From positions 1 through 33,415 of the forward strand of contig JBFMDH010000050.1 of assembly GCA_040754075.1 (NCBI GenBank): a DNA stretch of 33,415 nucleotides, given 5' to 3'. A model generated the notes under the pieces. It saw only the letters and a list, made by a program, of their open reading frames with translations. It was not told the origin of the DNA and did no database searches. This stretch comes from Acidobacteriota bacterium (GTDB lineage: Bacteria; Acidobacteriota; Blastocatellia; UBA7656). The translations under genes and the position numbers were made by a program. Shown in pieces: positions 1 through 7,147 of this stretch (position 1 is the stretch's first letter; every line of letters begins with the position of its first letter).

Positions 1-226
1 TAAGACGAAAGGGTAACATCGGGGAATCTCCTTTGGTTTTTGGATAAAGTGAAACTATGGAGATACCCCGATTGAATCCTTACTTTCAAGTGATTCTCAG
101 AAATTCTTTTTCATGAGGTCTATAGTTCAGCGATAGCTTCTTAGGCTATCGCTGAAGCGAGGCTGGATTACCAAATTTCATCTGCAATCATCACCCCTGA
201 GATTGACTGAGGTGTAAAGCTTTTTC
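1..226. other. Gene-free left edge with two inverted repeats
   Basis: No convincing coding frame is seen. Two dyads are visible. The first pairs 18-31 with 59-72 (14 positions, one mismatch, 27-base loop). The second is a perfect 12-bp stem, 126-137 with 145-156, around a 7-base loop. Neither has a T tract on either strand, so they are not clear intrinsic terminators, although the second could mark the 3' end of the minus-strand gene that stops at 227. Confidence 0.5.
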
Positions 227-2374
227 TCAGGACGCAATGACGAACCATTTCTGTTTTTCCCCGATGTATTTTTTTCGCGTATCCTGCACGCGGACTTTCA
301 ATTGATACGTGCCGGGCTTGAGATTATTGAGTTTAAACTGCTGTGACACATTAATGGCTTTGGCATCCCGGTCATCCATCACTGAAGCAATGTCAGTCCA
401 AGGTGTTTGCAGAATCACTTTGTTATCCTGCGCGAACTCCACCTGCATTCGCAGATTCGCAACCTCCGGCGCATTGTAGATTTTAAAGCCGTATGACAGG
501 ACATCCGTGCTGCTATAGATGATTTCGCCCTGTCTGGAAACCTTCTGCAACACCTCGGTCTGATTCGTCGGTTGCGGTTGCGCGGTGATTAATAGCAAAT
601 CGCTAAGCGTCAGATTGCCTTTTTTCAAATCCGGAACTTCAACCCAGAGAGATGTCGACCCCACTCTTTGAGTGTGGGTTTCCAGCAAACCAATACGAAT
701 GTTGTAGGTTCCCGGCTCAAGTTCCAGCCGCCTTGCCGATTTAAAGCCATTACGTTTTGCCAACTCGAATTGCGCCGGCGTAATCTGCCCCTTCATCTGT
801 TCATTGATCGTTTTAATCACTTTGCCGGAAGTATTCAGCACTGCCACCCCAAGTTCGGCGTCAAAGAGTCGCGCGTCGTTTTGCATCAGGAAATCAAAAG
901 AAACCGGATCGGCATAAATCGAAAGCGAAACCTGCGCTTTATCACCTTCGAGTTCGATAAAGTCTGCGGTTGCCGCAACCCCGAGGGCGTTGACCGATAG
1001 TGGCGCAGTCATCGCTTTGATTAATTGCTGTCGCGGCGTCAAGGTTTCTTCTTCGTTCTTGAAATCGGCGGGCAGATAGCCGCGCTGGGCGCGCACTTTA
1101 TAGTCATCATGGTTTTTGACGCGGACTTTGATTTTGCGAAATTTATTTTCTGCCTCCGTGTTTGAGGAATAGTAATCCAGCGCGTAATAGATGCTGTTTT
1201 CATCAAGCGCCTGCTGCAAACCGATGTTCAGATTATTCGTGTTGAAGAGCGCCTTGCCGCCAGTGTCCGCAGCTAGAGCGTTGAGACCGTTTTCACTATC
1301 TCGCGCCGACATTCCCATATAGGTTGAAAAGGATGGCGGCGGCATAAATGTCCCAACAGACGCATCACCAAAGACATCAGGTTGTAGTCCTTTGGCGTTG
1401 AAGGCGTAGAAGACGACTCCTGAACGGACGGCGCGGCTGACCACGGTTTGTACGGCAGATAAATCCGCTTCACCCCCGTAACCCATCATCGTAAAACCAT
1501 CAGAAAAGAGTGCCAGAATCTTCTGACCGGGCATCCCCTGTAACCGCTCGGTCACTGACCTGAGCGTGGACAGAGTCATTTGCCGCCGCCGGATTCCCTC
1601 CATCAACACCTCTTTAGCCCGACCGGTTATCGCTACTTCATCGGCTGAACTCATTTGATAGATGAACGGATCGATTTCCTCGAACTCTTGGCCACAGGGT
1701 CGCCCTTGTTCTTCTCTCACGATGCAGAGCGCCAGTACCTTTGCTGCCCGATCACTTGCCAGTACACGAGCAGCCAGCAATGGGGTGTAAAATCGCACAC
1801 GAGTGTCGGGTTGCCACGGCGCAATTTTGTCAATCAGACGATTGAGCAGTTGGCGGTCGCGCGTGAACTGTTCGTAGATGCCAAGCGAAGCCGTAGTCGT
1901 CACCAGCGCAACTTGATCGTCTTCGGAAAGCGAGGTGGCGACAAATTTCTTGAGTTCCTGTCTCAACAGATACAGGCTTGAAAACGACAGGTTCACTGTG
2001 TCGACGAAAAGCACAACCGTATGCCCGCCGCTACTGCCTGGTTTGGAGGCAGTGGGTTGTGAATTTTTTATCGAATCGCTTCCGGTAGATGCGGCGGCGC
2101 GTGATAGCTTGCCGGTGCGTTCAAGCGAAAAGAAACTGATTTGCTGTGGGCGATCATTTTCAAGAACTTCAAAATCTTCTTTCGTCAAGTTCTCAATAAT
2201 GTTGCCATTTTTATCGGTCACCACAGCGCGTACATTAATCAGTTCGGTTTTAAGCTTTACCACCGACTCCTGATCTTTTTTCGCGTCCTGGGCAAAAAGC
2301 CGAATTGCCAACAGGTGGCTGGCAGAGAGGAGAAAAAGCAGGCAAACGACTGCCGGCAGTTTCAAATGTGTCAT
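227..2374 (-). CDS. Secreted VWFA-related acidobacterial-type protein
   Basis: A 715-residue exported protein. Residues 1-23 form a signal peptide with a hydrophobic core (VVCLLFLLSASHLLA). An N-terminal segment at about 47-83 (VRAVVTDKNGNII, then KEDFEVLENDRPQQI) is the beta domain that precedes the von Willebrand A fold in the VWFA-related family expanded in Acidobacteriota. The A domain starts at LFVDTVNLS (Asp125); this gives an incomplete DxSxS MIDAS motif, so metal binding is uncertain. ALFSDGF is the second acidic strand. The C-terminal 250 residues look like beta-sandwich adhesion-type domains. The ATG is preceded by AAGGA. Its role is unknown; a surface or periplasmic protein-binding role is inferred from the fold. 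It is followed on the other side by a minus-strand ApbE gene with a 199-base spacer. Confidence 0.85.
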   Translation of the reverse strand: MTHLKLPAVVCLLFLLSASHLLAIRLFAQDAKKDQESVVKLKTELINVRAVVTDKNGNIIENLTKEDFEVLENDRPQQISFFSLERTGKLSRAAASTGSDSIKNSQPTASKPGSSGGHTVVLFVDTVNLSFSSLYLLRQELKKFVATSLSEDDQVALVTTTASLGIYEQFTRDRQLLNRLIDKIAPWQPDTRVRFYTPLLAARVLASDRAAKVLALCIVREEQGRPCGQEFEEIDPFIYQMSSADEVAITGRAKEVLMEGIRRRQMTLSTLRSVTERLQGMPGQKILALFSDGFTMMGYGGEADLSAVQTVVSRAVRSGVVFYAFNAKGLQPDVFGDASVGTFMPPPSFSTYMGMSARDSENGLNALAADTGGKALFNTNNLNIGLQQALDENSIYYALDYYSSNTEAENKFRKIKVRVKNHDDYKVRAQRGYLPADFKNEEETLTPRQQLIKAMTAPLSVNALGVAATADFIELEGDKAQVSLSIYADPVSFDFLMQNDARLFDAELGVAVLNTSGKVIKTINEQMKGQITPAQFELAKRNGFKSARRLELEPGTYNIRIGLLETHTQRVGSTSLWVEVPDLKKGNLTLSDLLLITAQPQPTNQTEVLQKVSRQGEIIYSSTDVLSYGFKIYNAPEVANLRMQVEFAQDNKVILQTPWTDIASVMDDRDAKAINVSQQFKLNNLKPGTYQLKVRVQDTRKKYIGEKQKWFVIAS

Positions 2375-2573
2375 AACTGCAGGGTTCCTTTAATCAAGTA
2401 GATTTTCCACTGACGGTACTGCCTTTTGAAGGACGATGAATTCGCTCAGGCAAAAGTTGCCTGCACGATATATCAAACGAACCTATTTAGAATCTGCCAT
2501 ACAAGCAATACTTACAAAATCCTAATGGTGATAAAAGCAGTGATTCATCAGTATCTTGAGAGTAAGCGGGCAA

Positions 2574-3611
2574 TCAGTCACGAATTTTACTAGGTTTCGC
2601 GACAGCTTGCCAATTGGCAGATGCATAGCTCGTCATCTCGCCCTGCAAGGTTTTGATGGTTATGAAAGCTGCAACATTTTTTGTCGCGTTAATCAATCGC
2701 AAACCTTCGTCTTTGCCAAGAACGCTTACCGCCGTAGCGAGCGCATCGGAATCTATGCCGCGTCGCGCGACAACCGTGACACTGCTTTGCCCTTGAATAC
2801 CGACGCCGGTGCGCGGGTCAACAATATGTGAATAGCGAACGCCATCAAATTCGACAAACTGTTCAGCATCGCCCGATGTTGAAACCGCGGCGTTAGAGAG
2901 TAAGAGTTGGGTTTTATTTTGCAAGTTGTTGGCTTGCAAAGTTGCGACTTCAATCACCCATCCCGATTGTCCGGGCGGCGACTGACCGATGACGATGTCA
3001 CCTCCCGCGGCAACTAAAGCACTGCGAATGCCCAATCGTTTTAAAATCTCTAGGGCTTCGTCAGCGGCAAAACCTTTGGCGATGCCGCCTAAATCCAAAA
3101 GCACGCCTTCGCGGTCAAGCCAGGCGGATTGCGTCTTTGCATCGAGATGGAGTTTTTTGAAGCCTGTGAGAGCTAACGCTTGTGTGAGTTTTTCTTTATC
3201 GGGCATTTGATGCGTGCGGCGCGCGCGTCGCCACAAACGTGTGACTGCGCCGATTGTTATATCAAATGCGCCATTGGTTTTTGCCGCGAGCCTTTGCGAG
3301 TAATCGAGAACGCGAAATAAATCATAGCTGATTCTCAGGGGACGATTGATGGCTTGATGGGAAAGGGTGTTTAGCTCACTGGCTTGCTGATAATCGCTCA
3401 TGATAGCATCCAAACGCGCGATGCGGTTAAATGCGGCTTGCTTAGCGCGACCAGCGATTTGATGATTTGCCGCATACATCACAATTTTAAACTGTGTACC
3501 CATGTGAATTTCAGTGAATTCAAATCGCCGGGGTGTGATCGTATAACCGTAAATATTGAGAATCAGCAGGCACATCAGCGCGACAGAGATTCTTTTCAGC
3601 ACCGCAATCAT
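2574..3611 (-). CDS. apbE: FAD:protein FMN transferase (ApbE family)
   Basis: A 345-residue ApbE-type flavinyltransferase. Proteins of this family move FMN from FAD to a Thr or Ser of an exported target, such as Rnf or Nqr subunits. Residues 1-24 are a hydrophobic signal or anchor segment without a lipobox cysteine. Family motifs are present: MGTQFKIVMY near the mature start, DLGGIAKGFAADEALE at about 173-188, AGGDIVIG, HIVDPRTG at about 261-268 and the C-terminal DALATAVSVLG. No obvious flavinylation target or Rnf/Nqr gene lies in this window. The start codon has no clear Shine-Dalgarno sequence and lies only 16 bases from the divergent gene at 3628, so a later ATG at 3575 is possible. Confidence 0.9.
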   Translation of the reverse strand: MIAVLKRISVALMCLLILNIYGYTITPRRFEFTEIHMGTQFKIVMYAANHQIAGRAKQAAFNRIARLDAIMSDYQQASELNTLSHQAINRPLRISYDLFRVLDYSQRLAAKTNGAFDITIGAVTRLWRRARRTHQMPDKEKLTQALALTGFKKLHLDAKTQSAWLDREGVLLDLGGIAKGFAADEALEILKRLGIRSALVAAGGDIVIGQSPPGQSGWVIEVATLQANNLQNKTQLLLSNAAVSTSGDAEQFVEFDGVRYSHIVDPRTGVGIQGQSSVTVVARRGIDSDALATAVSVLGKDEGLRLINATKNVAAFITIKTLQGEMTSYASANWQAVAKPSKIRD

Positions 3612-3627
3612 CGAATTTTTAATAGCA

Positions 3628-4674
3628 ATGAATCAGAGCATGAAGCAAATCCGTTTGGTCTTAATCATCAGTTTATTTTTCGCGTTGGTCAGTGGGCTAA
3701 ATGCCGGTAACTTTCGCCAGAGTTTTGCCGCAGTTGAGGCACAAGTCTCAACCAAGCCGTCCGATATGAAGCCGTACACGGAAACCGTTCCAGGCAACCG
3801 CGTGAAATTCGATATGGTGGCAATTCCCGGCGGCACATTTCAACTTGGCAGTCCGGCGAGCGAAACTGGACGTGGCGCAGATGAAGGGCAGCAGGTTGAA
3901 GTTAAAATTCAACCGTTCTGGATGGGCGCGATGGAAGTGACCTGGGACGAATATGATGTTTTTGCTTTCTCGCAGGATATTCCGAAAAAACCAACGCCGG
4001 AACCGCAGCCAACAGCAAGTGATGCGGTTACGCGCCCGACGCCGCCTTATGCCGATGAATCGTTTGGCTATGGCAAAGGGCGTCAACCGGCAATCAGCAT
4101 TACGCATCATGCGGCGATGGAATACTGCCGATGGCTTACTGAAAAAACCGGCAAACTTTATCGCTTGCCCACCGAAGCCGAATGGGAATACGCTTGTCGC
4201 GCCGGTTCAAAGACTGCTTACGCCTTTGGCGATGATGCTAAAAAATTAGCAGAGTACGGTTGGTTTGCCGATAATTCGGAAGGCGCGCCGCATCCGGTTG
4301 GCAAGAAGAAGGCGAATCCCTGGGGGTTATACGATATGCACGGCAATGTCGCCGAGTGGTGTCTGGATGCCTATGCAAAAGATTTTTACAGCACGTTGAA
4401 AGCAGGCGTGGTTGAGCCTGTGTTGGTTCCGACAGAAAGGCGTTATCCGAATGTGGTACGTGGCGGGTCATGGGATGACGATGCGGACAAATTGCGAAGC
4501 GCGGCGCGGCAATACTCGAAAAAAGAGTGGAGCAAGCGCGACCCGCAACGTCCGCAAAGCATCTGGTGGCACACCGACGCACTCACTATCGGTTTTCGCA
4601 TCGTTCATCCGCTTGATGAACAAGAGATTTTGAAAGGATTGAAATCCAAGGTGACTCGCCAGAGTCCCGATTAA
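3628..4674 (+). CDS. Exported FGE-like (SUMF1/sulfatase-modifying factor) domain protein lacking catalytic cysteines
   Basis: 348 residues when started at 3628; ATG 3640 is an equally good choice. A signal peptide (LVLIISLFFALVSGLNA) is followed by one FGE-sulfatase domain. The signature blocks are MVAIPGGTFQLGSPASE, MEVTWDEYDVF, YCRWLTEKTG, YRLPTEAEWEYACRAGS, GLYDMHGNVAEWCLDAY, VVRGGSWDD and a C-terminal GFRIVHP. The two active-site cysteines of true formylglycine-generating enzymes, expected after the RGGS block, are absent here. Catalysis on sulfatases is therefore unlikely and a binding or structural role is more plausible. A proline- and threonine-rich insertion interrupts the first third (KPTPEPQPTAS). 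It is divergent from the ApbE gene and 129 bases upstream of a Tat oxidoreductase. Confidence 0.85.
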   Translation: MNQSMKQIRLVLIISLFFALVSGLNAGNFRQSFAAVEAQVSTKPSDMKPYTETVPGNRVKFDMVAIPGGTFQLGSPASETGRGADEGQQVEVKIQPFWMGAMEVTWDEYDVFAFSQDIPKKPTPEPQPTASDAVTRPTPPYADESFGYGKGRQPAISITHHAAMEYCRWLTEKTGKLYRLPTEAEWEYACRAGSKTAYAFGDDAKKLAEYGWFADNSEGAPHPVGKKKANPWGLYDMHGNVAEWCLDAYAKDFYSTLKAGVVEPVLVPTERRYPNVVRGGSWDDDADKLRSAARQYSKKEWSKRDPQRPQSIWWHTDALTIGFRIVHPLDEQEILKGLKSKVTRQSPD

Positions 4675-4715
4675 ACAATGGTCTTTAGTTATTAATTGCC
4701 GGATATTGTCAGGCG

Positions 4716-4754
4716 ATGCCTTGAAACTGGCTCTCAGAGTCAGTTTCAAGGCAT
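4716..4754 (+). repeat. Perfect 14-bp inverted repeat, possible hairpin terminator or mRNA stabiliser
   Basis: Bases 4716-4729 pair perfectly with 4741-4754 around an 11-base loop, 41 bases after the stop codon of the FGE-like gene. No T tract follows, so it is not a canonical intrinsic terminator. It may protect the 3' end or separate the FGE-like gene from the oxidoreductase gene downstream. Confidence 0.5.
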
Positions 4755-4803
4755 TGGTCTGGAAATTAAGGGCTACAGTCCAAAGGGTTGAAAAGGAGAA
4801 GAT

Positions 4804-6093
4804 ATGGAAAATTCTAATGATAAAAATCCATCGCGCAGAGATTTTTTGAAAACCTCTGCCGTTGCTATCGGCGCAACTGTCGCGACCAATCTAATCAACA
4901 ACGCTGCCTATGCGGCAGGAAGCGATGAAATTCGCATCGGCTTAATTGGTTGCGGCGGACGCGGCACCGGTGCAGTTGACAATGCTTTCAATGCAGCGCA
5001 AGGCGTTAAACTGGTTGCGATGGGCGATGCTTTTAAAGACCGAATAGAAAGTTGCAAAGCGGAACTTGGCAAGAAGAATGCCGATAAAATCAATGTGCCC
5101 AATGACCGTATGTTTGTTGGTTTTGATGCTTATGAAAAAGTCATCAACACCAAAGAGGTCAATTACATTATCCTGGCAACCCCGCCGGGCTTTCGTCCTA
5201 CACATTTGAAGGCAGCGGTCGCTGCCGGCAAAAATATTTTCACGGAAAAACCAGTAGCGGTCGATGGACCAGGGATTCGCAGCGTGCTTGAAACCTATGA
5301 ACAAGCGAAAGCAAAAGGCTTGGCGATTGCTGCCGGTACACAGCGTCGCCACCAGACCGGCTACCTGGAAACCATGAAATTGATTCACGATGGTGCTATT
5401 GGTGAAATTGTTGCCGCGCGCTGTTACTGGAATCAAGGCGGTTTGTGGAAGAAAGATCGCCAGCCGGGATGGAGCGATATGGAATGGCAATTGCGCAACT
5501 GGCTCTATTTTACCTGGCTTTCAGGCGATCATATCGTCGAACAACACGTCCACAACATTGATGTAGTCAATTGGGCGATGCAAGCGCATCCGGTGTCGGC
5601 AACCGGAATGGGCGGTCGACAATCCCGCACTTCGCCGGATTACGGACACATTTTCGACCACTTTGCCATTGATTACGAATACGAAAATGGTATGCACCTG
5701 ATGAGTATGTGCCGTCAGGTGGTTGGTGCGGATGGCAACGTTTCCGAAGCTCTGGTTGGCACTAAAGGCAAATGTCAGGTGAATCGTTATCAAATCACCG
5801 GCGCAAATCCTTGGCGAATGGAGCGTAAACAAGGCGACGATCCAGACCCCTATGTCAAAGAACATACCGATTTAATCGCCAGCATTCGCACCGCCAAACC
5901 AATTAACGAGCTTAAAAATGTTGCCGAAAGCACCCTTTCGGCAATTATGGGCAGAATGTCTGCCTATACCGGCAAAGTCGTAACCTGGGAAAAGGCGTTG
6001 AATTCTCAAGAGAGTCTGGTGCCGGCTAAACTTGATTGGGGACCGATTGCGGTTCCGGCAATTGCAATTCCCGGTCAAACCGTTCTCAGCTAA
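4804..6093 (+). CDS. Gfo/Idh/MocA family oxidoreductase, Tat-exported
   Basis: A 429-residue NAD(P)-dependent oxidoreductase of the Gfo/Idh/MocA family. The N-terminus carries a twin-arginine signal (SRRDFLKTSAVAIG) ending near AAYAAG. A Rossmann motif (IGLIGCGGRGTGAV) follows, then the family's EKP block (NIFTEKPVAVDGPG) and a substrate-domain histidine motif (GDHIVEQHVHNIDVVNW). Family members act on sugars or inositols; the substrate here is not visible in the sequence. AAGGAGAA lies just upstream of the ATG. Exported members with a TAT signal are common in Acidobacteriota, Planctomycetes and Bacteroidetes. A hairpin terminator follows at 6105, so it probably ends its own transcription unit. 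Possible functional pairing with the FGE-like gene before it is only inference. Confidence 0.92.
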   Translation: MENSNDKNPSRRDFLKTSAVAIGATVATNLINNAAYAAGSDEIRIGLIGCGGRGTGAVDNAFNAAQGVKLVAMGDAFKDRIESCKAELGKKNADKINVPNDRMFVGFDAYEKVINTKEVNYIILATPPGFRPTHLKAAVAAGKNIFTEKPVAVDGPGIRSVLETYEQAKAKGLAIAAGTQRRHQTGYLETMKLIHDGAIGEIVAARCYWNQGGLWKKDRQPGWSDMEWQLRNWLYFTWLSGDHIVEQHVHNIDVVNWAMQAHPVSATGMGGRQSRTSPDYGHIFDHFAIDYEYENGMHLMSMCRQVVGADGNVSEALVGTKGKCQVNRYQITGANPWRMERKQGDDPDPYVKEHTDLIASIRTAKPINELKNVAESTLSAIMGRMSAYTGKVVTWEKALNSQESLVPAKLDWGPIAVPAIAIPGQTVLS

Positions 6094-6104
6094 TCTTACT
6101 TTAA

Positions 6105-6157
6105 GAGGTGGTGAACCTTTCGTGAGTAGAAGATAATCACCACCTCCAGCTTTTTTT
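6105..6157 (+). terminator. Intrinsic terminator after the oxidoreductase gene
   Basis: A 10-bp perfect stem, 6105-6114 with 6137-6146, and a 22-base loop are followed by CAGC and seven T's. It starts 12 bases after the oxidoreductase stop codon. Confidence 0.8.
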
Positions 6158-6342
6158 GCCGCAACTCTTTCATCAAATCAAGCAGAAAAAAGAGTTAATG
6201 TTTATCTCAAAAACTTGAAAAAGGTTCCTTGGTAAAAATATTTTTCTGCTCTGGAGAAAAGAAATAACTTGTTTTATTGAAGGATTTACGCAGTGATAGT
6301 GAAAGTAACTTGAGAGCTTGATGTATTACTTTAACTTTTTTC

Positions 6343-6371
6343 TTGCATCTAGTGTAGGTATGTGATATAAC
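6343..6371 (+). promoter_or_regulatory. Sigma70-type promoter for the candidate RNA
   Basis: TTGCAT (6343-6348), a 17-base spacer and TATAAC (6366-6371) match the housekeeping consensus closely. The sequence upstream is AT-rich (TTTAACTTTTTTC), like an UP element. The expected start near A6380 is two bases before the first strong hairpin. Confidence 0.6.
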
Positions 6372-6379
6372 CTCGACCC

Positions 6380-6540
6380 ATAAACAACACCGCTTTATGT
6401 TCCTGCCATAAAGCGGCGTTGTTTCAGCAGTGCGCTGGATATGGAACATTCAGAAAGGGGGCTACTGGATGTTCAAGGGGGCTTGTCGATTCGACGATCT
6501 AGCGTACTGCATCATCATATCTTCGCTTCCTCGACAAGTC
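6380..6540 (+). ncRNA. Candidate pseudoknotted structured RNA (small RNA or dtd leader)
   Basis: No coding frame fits here. Reading the plus strand from the predicted start, I see four helices. P1 pairs 6382-6399 with 6407-6424 (18 positions, one A-C mismatch). P2 pairs 6427-6440 with 6497-6510 (14 bp, two G-U). P3 pairs 6444-6453 with 6465-6474 (10 bp, one G-U) and lies inside P2. An 8-bp helix, 6482-6489 with 6531-6538, crosses P2 to form an H-type pseudoknot. All three deviations in P2 and P3 are G-U in the plus-strand RNA and would be A-C in the other strand, which supports the direction. AAGGGGGCT occurs twice, in the P3 loop (from 6455) and before the pseudoknot strand (from 6475). I do not recognise a known RNA class. 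No strong terminator follows, so it may be the leader of dtd. Confidence 0.45.
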
Positions 6541-6562
6541 AATTACATCTTTCCAAACACCC

Positions 6563-6607
6563 AAATTAGTTACGAGATTTGCAAAATCGGCTAATTTTGC
6601 TTAAACA
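6563..6607 (+). promoter_or_regulatory. Mutually exclusive hairpins and possible weak dtd promoter
   Basis: AAATTAG (6563-6569) can pair with CTAATTT (6591-6597), or GCAAAAT (6581-6587) can pair with ATTTTGC (6594-6600). The two pairings share bases and exclude each other. The same stretch also holds a weak promoter-like pair, TTGCAA (6579-6584), 17 bases, TAAACA (6602-6607), with the dyad between the boxes. It could act as a switch in an mRNA leader or as an operator-promoter; the sequence alone does not decide. Confidence 0.3.
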
Positions 6608-6642
6608 TACAGCGTTGCCATCATTATTTGGGAGGAATTTCA

Positions 6643-7092
6643 GTGAGAGCGGTTATTCAACGGGTAAAAAGCGCCTGTGTCGAGGTAGATGAACAAATCG
6701 TAGGCAAAATTGCTCAAGGTTTATTGGTTCTGCTGGGGGTAGCTCGCGATGACACGCAGGCAGATGCCGATTATTTACTGGATAAAACCCTAAATTTGCG
6801 CATCTTTAACGATGAAGAGGGAAAAATGAACCGCTCTGTTCTTGACGCCGGTGGCGCACTGCTGGTGGTTTCGCAATTTACGCTTTACGGCGATGCGCGT
6901 AAAGGCCGTCGACCTTCTTATATTGAAGCCGCAGAACCTGAACGAGCGAATGCTTTGTATGAATACATTATTTCTGAGGCGAGGAAAAAGGGCTTAGCTG
7001 TGGAAACGGGCGTGTTTCAAGCGATGATGCAGGTCAATCTAATAAATGACGGGCCGGTGACTATATTGCTTGATAGTCGTAAAAATTTTTAA
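6643..7092 (+). CDS. dtd: D-aminoacyl-tRNA deacylase (D-Tyr-tRNA deacylase)
   Basis: A 149-residue DTD, the usual family length. It hydrolyses D-amino acids mischarged on tRNA, keeping D-residues out of proteins. The protein begins with VRAVIQRV, as in the family. It has the SQFTLYGD motif around residue 80 and the C-terminal [11 protein letters not shown] block; together these two loops form the cross-subunit active site of the homodimer. GTG at 6643 is chosen because GGGAGGA sits six bases before it; an upstream TTG at 6628 would put that ribosome site inside the gene. It converges on ftsH with a shared terminator between them. Confidence 0.95.
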   Translation: MRAVIQRVKSACVEVDEQIVGKIAQGLLVLLGVARDDTQADADYLLDKTLNLRIFNDEEGKMNRSVLDAGGALLVVSQFTLYGDARKGRRPSYIEAAEPERANALYEYIISEARKKGLAVETGVFQAMMQVNLINDGPVTILLDSRKNF

Positions 7093-7124
7093 GGGCTGAG
7101 AGTGATAGGCTCTCAGCCCTTAAA
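7088..7124. terminator. Bidirectional terminator between dtd and ftsH
   Basis: A perfect 12-bp stem (7091-7102 with 7110-7121) has a 7-base loop, extended by T's on the left and A's on the right. It overlaps the dtd stop codon and lies 24 bases beyond the ftsH stop, so it can serve both convergent genes. Confidence 0.8.
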
Positions 7125-7147
7125 ATATGAAACGCTAGCACAACTGA

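Noticed and set aside
4942-5490. A 182-residue minus-strand frame opposite the oxidoreductase
   Set aside because: It is a shadow of the Gfo/Idh/MocA gene, which has a full set of motifs; the antisense frame has none.
6207-6449. An 80-residue minus-strand open frame in the gene-free stretch
   Set aside because: It has no ribosome site, no family resemblance and an odd composition, and it overlaps the promoter and first hairpin of the candidate RNA on the other strand.
6380-6540. The structured RNA as 6S RNA, tmRNA, RNase P or SRP RNA
   Set aside because: The separate 5' hairpin and H-type pseudoknot do not fit the 6S rod; there is no tRNA-like end, no RNase P core and no SRP tetraloop domain.
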